In this document: positions 55,401-64,000 of the stretch, one piece after another
Layout of the letters: the number at the start of each line of letters is the position of its first letter
Position numbering within the stretch: position 1 is the stretch's first letter
From: Gentiana macrophylla
Taxonomy: Eukaryota > Streptophyta > Magnoliopsida > Gentianales > Gentianaceae
Reading direction: 5' to 3'
DNA length: 64,000 nucleotides
NCBI GenBank assembly: GCA_026214975.1
Contig: CM047806.1
Coordinates: 95,503,811-95,567,810, forward strand
Notes under the pieces: model-generated
The model's input: the letters and a program-made list of their open reading frames with translations, nothing else
Database searches by the model: none
Told to the model about the DNA's origin: nothing
Translations under genes and position numbers: made by a program

Positions 55401-58400
55401 AAGTCATCAACATCAAGCTGATCCATGCACTAAAACAAGGGATCAAATGCCCGATCTCTAAAGGTAATAAATTCATTCATAGAACATAAGCATTTGTATC
55501 TTACATGATTTTAACCACATCTTATCATCATATGTCAAATAGCAACAAGTCGTCAAGACACGCGAAATCCATGTGAAAAAAGGGCTCAAGTTGTGTACTT
55601 GTGGATAACCTATTCAATAGATAGAGAAAGGAAAGGAAAATTCCAAAGGGACATGATACAAGAAATATGCAACTCATAGTAGTAGAATGTCATGACATGT
55701 CTTATAGTAGTAATTCCAATCATACCAAGAGATAAATAGATTTTGAAAGGCGGCAGTATGAACAATAAAGACCACCCAATCTATGAGAACGAACCAATGG
55801 AGGACACCAGAAATCCTGCAAATAAGCAATGATAAATCATTTCCCTAGAATGGCAGAACGAACATCAAGGATTGAAGGAAGACAACATTGAACTTTTCCG
55901 TAAAAAAATTAACAGGACTCTACCAAGTGAATAAATGACATACAATGACAGCATTAAGAAACCCTGATTAGTTGAAGGACTAATCTTAAAAAAATGATCA
56001 TGAATCTATTCAATAAATAAGTTTATTCACCAAAATAAATGAGGAATAATTACATTAAGTTCATGAACCTAATATAAGTGGTTCAATAACCAAACGCATC
56101 AAACAATAGCAAGCATACTAGAAAGTTGTAAGAAAACACATTGAAACATACGCCTCTCATGTTCGAGGACGCTATTAAAAATCCAAATTTCAAAGAATTT
56201 GTCTAGTTTAATGGAAAGAAAAGAATTTGAATGAAAAGTTTACCGCCACAGAGCATGTGCTACATTTTTCCATGTTTTACCTTGGAACAATATGTACGGC
56301 TTTTTAGTGAACATAAAAAATGGATATGGTAATGAACTTTAAGGTGTTGAGCTTTGGATGACTAACTCCTACTCAGTAATCTTCATTTCACAGGCATAAT
56401 CAACTATTAAACCAGTTGTAGAATCGATAACAACCTACACAAATTAACAGACACTTGAAATATATTGATCATTTAACGTATGTTCATTCTCCAAAAAAAA
56501 CTAAAGAAAAAAACAGAGCATATTAATGGTCAGCTACCATTCCCATTTGCCAATTTCCTTCCATAATCCTCTTTATCTATCAAAGACAAATGAAGCATGA
56601 GGCATCACTCTTTAACTTTTGAGAATATGTCAAAAGTGAATCAAATAACCAACCAACTAACCATTAGCCTGTAGCGTGGTTCAAAGATATCAGCTTCACC
56701 CCATTTCATATAGAATTAGTTACTAACGGTGAAGAAAACCAACTAGCAACATCACCATTAAGATCCAAAACCAATGGATTTTCAATAAGACTTATCGTAC
56801 AATGCTGTCGCAGAAAAAGAGAATTTAGACAAGCATTAACATAATATACCATATACCTTGAAAGCTTAACCTCATAGGAAGAAAGAGCCCGACTAAACAT
56901 AACACATAAAGACACCAAATATGTTGGCAATACACATATAGGTTGCGATATTACAGAGATGTTTGATTTTATGTGCTCCTGCTTTGATACTCTGTCAAAT
57001 TATCATCTCTCAAAATCTAGAATGAACAGAAAACACATGAAGCAATACATACATGTTGGATCCAAATGTGCACAGTACTACTACAGGGGTGAATAATAGT
57101 ACTTATTGATAATATCACCAAAAATCATTTATTACAACTTTATAAGTTGTTGTATTGCAGCCCTAATTTTAACACACATGAAACACCTTAAATTGATCAA
57201 GTGTAAATTGAATATTGAAGTAAAACATTATAGCACTTGTATGATCTACAAATAACTAAAATCAGGTTCACAAATTCTGATTCAATAATTTATAGAGTAC
57301 CTGAACATGTATTAGTGAGATTTAAGAACTATGCAATACGACTGACAAATATAGTTTCAGTCAAACAAATTCTTACAAAAAACAGGTCCGAAATGTATTG
57401 TCAACTAAGACATATGAATCACTTTAAGTAACCAAAGTTTAAGTGCCGCTGTGCAAATAAATTTTAAGTCAATAAACTCAATCAAACATATTTGTGTTAT
57501 ATAAAAACTTGTGGTCAGAATAAAAAGTTTGCATACATTCATTTTCACTATACATAACAATGATTTCAGACAAAGATTAATATTGTGCAACTCACATACA
57601 TGAGGTCAATTAGTTACTATGACTCAAATGCAAACATGTATATGGAAAAATTAATGCAACTTCAAATTATCAAGTCGACAGATTTAAACAATATATTTTT
57701 TTAAAGTTGACTTGGTTCCTATACATGGCTCAAATATCAACCGAGTGTTCAACAATATTTAGTCGATATATTCAAGAACTAAGAGACCACTCAGATTATG
57801 CAAGTTCAAGAAGCAGGATTACTAAATTAGTATCACTATAATTTAGATTCAAAAATTCAATTCAATCATGAACTGATTTGCATCTAAACACACAAACTCA
57901 AAGACACGCCTAAAAGCAAAAATTAACAACCAATTAGTATACAGATTATGCAACAAGGAAATAAAAATACTTAAAGTTCAATCAAAACCTTGAAACTTAT
58001 TATGGTTATACTTACCATTTCATGGTCAATAATGGAGGAACTTCTTTCCGATAGTCCGATGTCGTCAAACTTTTTTTGGCTTTTATATGTTGAATGTTTA
58101 GTTTTTGCCTATAAACAATACCATTCTACAATAAGAATGTCAGGAGCACTAAAGAAGATCAAATAGAATAACATATGTCTATTTATAAAGATATTATTTG
58201 AAGCTTACAGGCAACTCATAGACAAAGCTTACAGCCTGCTCATACAAGACATGCATGACTTCACAACACAAACTCAGGTTCAAGGCAGATTTAAAGCAAG
58301 ACTTCACATACAACATACCATATCCAAAGATGGTCATACAAACATGAGTGATGCATTCAGGTTGCTGAATAATCTATTAAAACAGAAGCAAACAAACCAG

Positions 58401-59689
58401 ATTGCTGACAAGCTGGTTCAGGCCAATTATCAAGACTTAGAGCGGAAAACAAGCTAGATTAAACTCCTAAGAATGCTGACAGAGACATATTGCAAATCAG
58501 ATTATAAGACTTAATCATGCACTTTAGCAAGCATATAAGACTCAAAAGAGAGTCATACGACCTAGAACTCAACCCAATTGACACAAAGAAAATACATATC
58601 ACATAGATGCATAGAAAACTTTTATCCGATAAGCCAATAACGGTAGACTACAGGGACACCAACAATGTTTTCAGCTCACAAGATGCTAACCAAAACTGAA
58701 CCAAAAAGGTTGACAGACAACATAGAAAAACCGAAATAACAAGAAGACGACGGCGAGCAATATGAGTATTAACTTAGAACAAGACTGATTAGCAAACTGA
58801 TTGCATAAAAATCATATTATTAATTAACTGAAACAGGTCATAGATTAGCTTTGAAACAATCTCTACAATCAAGGCAGACTGGGACCTAAACTAAGACAGG
58901 AACCTAATGCAATTTAGTTTCCATATTTCAGTTTGGTTAAGTCATGAAAACTCAATAAATTAGAATGCATATCAAATAAGAAGATGCTGAACACATCAGA
59001 ACAGAACCGTTACATGTTTATACTTTCTTATAGCTAATTAATAATGATGGTAAACAGCTAGATATGAAAAAGGACCAGACTAACAAACCAATGTCTAAGA
59101 TGGACAAAAAATAGACAAACTTGGAGTAAAATAGAGTCCTAAACATGCTTAAAGGTTCTAGTAGGATTAACTCTGATTTTTAAGAAACAGATTATTAGCT
59201 AAGTATTTAAAACACATAATCAGAAAACTAACTATTCATCAGAATAAGAAGATTTCTAAGCGACCATAAGATTAGTTCTAGGCATACCAATCAGATTATC
59301 TATTGAAAATACTCGAGCACATTTTCAAGTACTAAAACATGAGTTCATATAGCAGGTTGTAGTGCACATTGAGCATCAAACATTGTAAGCATGCTAATGA
59401 CAGAATTTTCATAAAGGGTGATTCAATGAAATAAAAAAAATCTATAAACATGAATCAACAATCCATTCTCGGTACAAACAATCCCTTCCAAATTATTATT
59501 TTTCAAGCAGGAAATTTAACAAAAAATTCATAACAACAAGGTATGAACCTTTCACTTAAGACACAAAGGCGAAGCATTATACCAGCCAAGCTACATCCAA
59601 AAAAATCGCTGCAACACAATATCTGCAAAAACATGGTTTCACAAATTTGGAAACTACTAAATTTCTTGAGAAAAATGCTATACAACGTG
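55401..59689. other. AT-rich interior with no recognised gene
   Basis: 4.3 kb with stops in all frames. One minus-strand exon-like block at about 58085-58020 (preceded by ag, followed by gtaagtata) reads KKSLTTSDYRKEVPPLLTMK, which I cannot identify. The frame 58251-58457 (68 codons, Gln/Lys-rich) shows no motif. The region may be introns of a captured gene. Confidence 0.35.
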
Positions 59690-59836
59690 AGTAATCACAC
59701 CTGGAAACAACTTCTTTGATTTTGTTATATTCGGGAAATCGAACACCAGCATACTCGTCATGAGAAATTCTGGAGGAAATTGCAAACAAGAGGGTCGTGA
59801 TTGCCCTGTATGAAGCCTTGAGATCGCTGGACGTTG
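59690..59836 (-). pseudogene. Unidentified exon-like fragment
   Basis: The minus strand has ctctag, an open stretch (TLSTSSDLKASYRAITTLLF, then EYAGVRFPEYNKIKEVVSR) and then gtgtgatt, so it is bounded by plausible acceptor and donor signals. The protein-like composition suggests a real gene, but I do not recognise the family. No ATG-started frame is seen. Possibly captured by the CACTA-like element. Confidence 0.4.
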
Positions 59837-59839
59837 ACA

Positions 59840-60320
59840 AGGTCTAGAGCCTTTTAGAATCAGATCTCGAGTGGTGGTTCAACAGTCTGCCTTCTCACCA
59901 GTTTCTGATGCGGCTCCTGACCGGACCTGGTACTACAACCTCCTCTGACGACGGCCACAAACATCTCTTCGAATTTACACCTCATTTCATTGCTGCATTA
60001 AGATCCATGGTCATTGCCAAAGAATCCGACCCGAAGAGTAATATTGCTTGGGTTCATGCTTGGACTGTAACAAATGGGGTAATTGGAGGCTCTAGATGAG
60101 GGAATGGGGCGGAAGGGGGAGGGGGGAGGAGGAAACATGGAGGACGGACGAGGGTGGAAGAGGAAAGGGGGTGACGGTTGATATGGGAAGAATTAGGGTT
60201 ATAATGATGTTTGGAATAATGATTTTTTCTTTTGATAAGAAAATGTTTTTTTCATTGGTTTGTTTTTGTTTAAATAATGACGGGATCTTTTTTAATGTAC
60301 GTCTATTGATAGAAAATCGG
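59840..60320. other. Exon-like scrap and purine-rich tract
   Basis: A plus-strand frame at about 59862-60096 (WFNSLPSHQFLMRLLTGPGT, then HKHLFEFTPHFIAALRSMVI) is open for about 78 codons, with no recognised domain. 60096-60180 is strongly G/A-rich on the plus strand (ggggcggaagggggaggggg). Confidence 0.35.
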
Positions 60321-60480
60321 GGTGAGCTTGGATTGGTTTGGGGGGTTTGGTTTGGTTTTTAAAGACTCGGGTTGGTTTGGGGCGCCATAATTCGTTCCCC
60401 AAACCAAACCAAAACGAAGTCAACCCCAATGGTTTGGTTCGAATTGGTTTCGGTTTGGATTGGATTGGTTTCGGTTTAAC
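60321..60480. repeat. GGTTTGGTTT low-complexity block
   Basis: Repeated ggtttgg units on the plus strand followed by the inverse (ccaaaccaaacc) around 60398, then ggtttgg again, allowing hairpins. The overlapping frames on both strands (60292-60538) are products of this repeat, not genes. Confidence 0.7.
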
Positions 60481-60647
60481 AAGCCTAATCTTAAAAAAAA
60501 TTGACAAAACCAACATTTTTTACATAAACTCTAAGTAGCTACATACATTACAATATAATTTAGCTACAATCAATCATCCATAGTTGCATACTTACATACA
60601 TGCATTTACTGATTTACATATTTACATCAAAAGGGAAAAATGCTGAA

Positions 60648-61754
60648 TGTTGACACAACAAAATGATCAAAACACCATGCGCACCTTTCAACCAAAACAA
60701 CATAGCAAACCACATCAAAAACAAGAATCCAATCCAACTCCAGCAGCAGCCAACAAAACCTACAACCTCTATGGCTCATCAGTGTCAGTACTATGAATAG
60801 TGACAAAAAGCAAGTCAAGACAGAGACAAGGTCTGAAACGGCTATATTTGAAATTCAAACACAAGTCAAGAATTCACACCTATAAATATGGGACTCCTGA
60901 CTCAGTTTGAAGATGATGAACAACAAGATTATAATCCATACAAAGCTATCAAGTTTATAAACACCCTGCTGACATACACTGAGCTTAAACTTACTGATCA
61001 AGAAAATTCTTCAAGTGTAACCTGCTATCAAGTTGCATCAAGTATACACATTTGAAGACCTCAAGCTGCTGATCATCTCATCCTGATCAAGCTGCTGAAA
61101 GCTGAATCACTTACTTGATTCAAACATTCTTTTCAAGAAGCTTGTTGAAGACAGAGAAGCACTTAGGTGTCAAGAACTGTTGTTTGTGTGGTGGAGCTGG
61201 TGAAGAGGCAATCCTACCCTTCAAGGACCAGTGGAAGACTTTGAAGCAGCAATCCTACCTGTTTCTAGTTTTCAGTTTGTGAAGCCATAGTCATTGGTGA
61301 AGGACAAACAGCTTAGGGATTTTTGTAACAACAACCTCAAGGTTCTCTAGTGAATTTCCTCCAACATCACAGGAGAAGAGTGGACTGACAGGATTACACC
61401 ACCTGGAACCACTATAAATATTGCCTATTTACTTTACTGCATTTACTTTGTGTTATTTGCATGTTAACCACATCAACCTACTGAACTAGCTACTGAATCA
61501 CACACAAGCACTACTGAGTATCTAATACTTGGTATCATAATTAAATATCAAGTAACAAGGCTTAAGTTAAATATATTCTGCTGCAACAAATTCAGTAATT
61601 TTATTAGTCAGCAGACTACTGAGTGGTCAGCAGACTACTGATAGTCAGTAGGCTACTGACCTTGCTGAGTTTACAAAAACTCCAAAAAGTTTTTAAGTGT
61701 TAAGTTTATTCACCCCCCTCTAAACTTAACCAAAGCCTTTTCAAGGGATCAACA
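60648..61754 (+). repeat. 5' LTR of the SIRE-like element
   Basis: 1107 bp, starting TGTTGAC and ending GATCAACA (TGTTGA...TCAACA inverted ends). 'ctataaatatggg' at about 60880 is a likely TATA region. The cagactactgac repeats at about 61612-61655 resemble motifs in the other copia LTR at 54700. The 3' LTR lies outside the window. Confidence 0.82.
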
Positions 61755-61756
61755 AT

Positions 61757-61768
61757 TGGTATCAGAGC
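61757..61768 (+). promoter_or_regulatory. Primer-binding site of the SIRE-like element
   Basis: TGGTATCAGAGC, two bases after the LTR end, complementary to the initiator methionine tRNA. Confidence 0.92.
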
Positions 61769-61859
61769 AGTACTTCTGTTCTAAAGTAATCCTACTTGTT
61801 GTGCTTCTGAAAACTCTTTGAAAACTTTTTCAAGTGTCTGATTTTCAAAGCTTTGCATC

Positions 61860-63741
61860 ATGGATAACAACCGGTATGCTAGGACTATGTTGATGTGCTC
61901 ACTAGATCGTTTTGATGAGTATAAATGTCGCATGCAGGCTTATTTAGTTGCAACACATGATGCGATGATGGATGTGCTAATTGATGGACCACTGGAAATT
62001 ACTAAAGCTATAATTGTGGATGGTCAAACTCAGATTGTTCCAAAGCCAAAAACCGAGTGGGGTGCTGAAGATAGAAAAAGAGAAAACCTCAACAATATTG
62101 CTATTGATATCATTTACAGAACCTTGGATTGCAATATGTACATGAAAGTGAAGGATTGCAAGACTGCTAAGGAACTTTGGGAAAAGTTACAACTAATCTG
62201 TGAAGGCACTGATGCTATCAAGAAAAACAAAGTCAGTGTATCCAAAAGAAAGTTCCAAGATTTCAAAATAAAATCAAATGAAAACATTGAACAAATGGAG
62301 TCAAGATTCAATGCTATCTTGGATGAACTCACCCTGCTGAATGTAGTGTATACAAAAGAAGAGATCAACACAAGAATTTTGGAAGCCCTACCAGTAAAAG
62401 AAGTATGGAAAATGAAGGTTACTGCCATAGAAGAGTCCAGGAGACTACATGAAGAAGACACCTTCAAATTATTTTCAGATCTCAAGGCTTATGAATTCAG
62501 TAAGAAACTTGTTCCTGAAAATGAAAATGAGGAACCAAACACTACTGCATTGGCTGCTGCACACAAATAAGAATCATCAGGTGTTCAAGATGATCTACTG
62601 GATGAAATGCAAGAGCAAATAGCCCTACTGAGCAAGAAAATCAGAATGATAAAGTCAGGAAGGGGTTCTCCAAGAAATTTCACTAAGAAATCAAGTGAAA
62701 AGAAAAAGGAAGAATCCAAGAAAGACAATGATTATTTGTGCTTTCATTGCAAGTAACCAGGACACTTCAAACTTGACTGTCCTGATTTGAAACAAAAGAA
62801 AGAACCTAATTATCTATGTTTCAACTGCAAGAAACCTAGACATTTCAGTCCTGATTGTCTAGACCTACTGAAGAACAAGAGTCAGCAAAGAAGATCTGGC
62901 AAAAAAGCCTTGGTTGCTGATGATGAATCAGGATATGAAGTTGAATCAGAGAAAGGAAATGAATCTGATGATACTGCACTTGTCTCAAATGGATGATTAT
63001 GCTTTAATGGCCAACAAGGATGAAACTGAGGAGCTATACAATTCTGTATCTGTAAACACTCCTGCTGAAAGTGATTGTGATTCTACTTGTGGTTTAAATC
63101 CTAAAATTTATGACAATGAAGAAACTTTGGATGTCAACCTTAATCAATTGAGGAAAATACAATCTGGTTATGAGATTGTGAAGGCTGAAAAAGAGGCTCT
63201 TCAAGCAGAAGTTCAAAGATTAAATGCTGAATTGAGATCTCTCAAAGGTAAGGAAAAGGATTATGAACAGATTCAACATAAGCCTGCTGTACCTTCAGTA
63301 GCTGCTGAATCTGCTGTACAATCCAGTTCCACCACTGCATTCAAATCTGGAAAGCCTTATGGTGATAGAACAGGCCTTGGATTTGAAACTCCATAATCTA
63401 CTAAGGGTGGATCCAGTAAGGCTACTGAACCTAGTGCCAGAATTGGTCCTATGTTTGTGTCTGCATGAGATCCAACTCCCAAAAAGGTTGCTGAGGCAGT
63501 AAAACCTACTGAGAAGACTTCAAAGAAGCAAAATCAGAAGTCTAAAAGGACAACAGTACCTAACAAAAAGGGTAAATCCAAAGATAGGACTGCTCGACCT
63601 TCTAGACCTACTGATAGCAGACCTGCTACAAAGTCTGCTGGACCACAAAAAGGCTAAAACCAGAAATATTCCAAAAATAGGAATCCTAAGTCCAAAAATG
63701 TTAATCATTCAAGGGATACTTATCTCAGGGGGGAAAGGTAG
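61860..63741 (+). pseudogene. Gag of the SIRE-like element with premature stops
   Basis: ATG 61860 begins MDNNRYARTMLMCSLDRFDE, followed by KCRMQAYLVATHDAMMDVL. The UBN2-type core (AKELWEKLQLICEGTDAIKK, FNAILDELTLLN, ALPVKEVWKMKVTAIEESR) is intact to TAA 62568. The frame continues: CFHCK-stop-PGHFKLDC (TAA 62754) and CFNCKKPRHFSPDC are two zinc knuckles. A frameshift near 62980 leads to MDDYALMANKDE, a coiled-coil-like KAEKEALQAEVQRLNAEL, and KPYGDRTGLGFETP. Further in-frame stops occur at 63394, 63466, 63655 and 63739. Each is one C-to-T step from a Gln or Arg codon. The coat function is lost. Confidence 0.88.
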
Positions 63742-64000
63742 ATTCTTCCCTACTGATGAAGATTGGAATATTCCTGCCCCTACTGCTAGAAACAAGATAT
63801 AACCATAATGCTAGGGTAAAACCTCAGCAATGGACTCAGCAATGGACACAACAGAGGACTCAGCAGAGGACTTACGTAAGACCTCAACAGACTTCATACT
63901 ACAGGGCTGTACCTAACAGACAGCAACCCTATGGTTATGCTAGTGCTTCTTACAATAAAAATCACTTCAAACAGCATTATGCACCAAAAGGCCAGAAATC
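63742..64000 (+). other. Gag-to-protease linker, runs off the window
   Basis: Glutamine- and tyrosine-rich codons can be read (QQWTQQRTQQRT, then QPYGYASASYN in pieces), as in the linker of SIRE-type polyproteins. No protease motif is reached. Confidence 0.5.

Larger units (their letters stand above)
54985..60300. mobile_element. CACTA-like element, non-autonomous; right end uncertain
   Basis: The left end 'ctacaagaaaatcggctttt' at 54990 resembles the CACTACAAGAAAA terminus of plant CACTA (En/Spm) elements with the first bases mutated. It is followed by about 400 bp packed with subterminal repeats of (c)ccgtcatta in both orientations, which is typical of these elements. A matching 'aataatgacggga' occurs at about 60273, near a presumptive right end. 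No transposase (TNPD/TNPA) motif was seen between. The interior contains exon-like scraps, as would fit gene capture. Confidence 0.42.
60648..64000 (+). mobile_element. SIRE-like Ty1/copia element, cut by the window end
   Basis: 5' LTR 60648-61754, primer site 61757, and a long gag with two CCHC knuckles, then a coiled-coil and a PYGDRTGLGF motif that is characteristic of the SIRE/Maximus lineage. The window ends while still in the gag-to-protease linker. Six in-frame stops and at least one frameshift make this copy inactive. Confidence 0.88.

Noticed and set aside
60292..60538. Pro/Lys-rich overlapping frames on both strands
   Set aside because: Translation of ggtttgg repeats; both strands are open for that reason only.
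62114..62485. 123-codon minus frame opposite the SIRE-like gag
   Set aside because: It is a serine/phenylalanine/leucine-rich antisense shadow of the gag core and has no domain.
1..64000. tRNA or rRNA genes
   Set aside because: The TGGTATCAGAGC and TGGCGCCGTTGCCGGG strings are retroelement primer sites, not tRNA genes; no cloverleaf could be assembled by eye, and no rRNA was recognised.

Overview
The window is nuclear DNA of a flowering plant, most likely a repeat-dense, poorly recombining or heterochromatic stretch. The evidence is the density of plant LTR retrotransposons (Ty3/gypsy Tat and Athila types, a chromovirus-like derivative, Ty1/copia of Tork/Tnt1-like and SIRE-like type), Stowaway and other MITEs, a CACTA-like end, and gene scraps whose homologues are plant genes (MYB-CC transcription factor, small subunit of ADP-glucose pyrophosphorylase, Mn superoxide dismutase). 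I see no intact host protein-coding gene, no tRNA or rRNA gene and no CRISPR array. Nearly all short open frames are either decayed retroelement pieces or chance.

Layout. 1-1594: unplaced, probably old repeat. 1595-7175: minus-strand LTR element without coding capacity (Athila/Tat-type primer site). 7176-9236: mostly unannotated, with one MITE-like repeat. 9237-9524: MITE. 9945-10225: MnSOD exon relic. 10745-11578 and 23276-24490: one tandem-repeat array, cut in two by a complete 11.7 kb Tat-lineage retrotransposon (11579-23275, target duplication GTAAA) with gag-PR-RT-RH-second RH-IN and a decayed antisense ORF region. 24491-26879: unrecognised. 26880-27690: LINE ORF1 relic. 28130-29275: LTR-like fragment. 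29335-29666: two MYB-CC exons with an intact intron. 29786-30394: solo copia LTR. 31000-31362: AGPase small-subunit relic (minus), abutting a 3'-truncated copia element (31363-about 35085).

35591-39859 is the most unusual object. A minus-strand miniature LTR element and a plus-strand chromovirus-like LTR element are joined head to head through a 36-bp-arm palindrome that contains the LTR end and the primer-binding site in both directions. The whole is flanked by one 5-bp target duplication (CAAAG) in a host minisatellite. 40391-40652: Stowaway MITE. 41238-49169: young Ty3/gypsy element (target duplication ACCCC) that has lost PR-RT-RH but keeps an intact 504-codon integrase frame. 50285-51179: LTR-like sequence. 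51180-54968: minus-strand copia element, truncated in RT. 54985-about 60300: CACTA-like region. 60648-64000: SIRE-like copia element running off the window.

The genes do not form a pathway; the logic is nested insertion. Target duplications and interrupted repeats let several events be ordered: tandem array before Tat element; minisatellite before the 35.6-39.9 kb composite; C-rich tract before the 41.2 kb Ty3 element. Two sequence-decay signatures stand out. Differences between paired repeats cluster at CAG/CTG sites in patches, which may be a methylation-linked assembly error. In the last copia gag, every premature stop fits a C-to-T change. All family names rest on reading motifs by eye; no database search was run.
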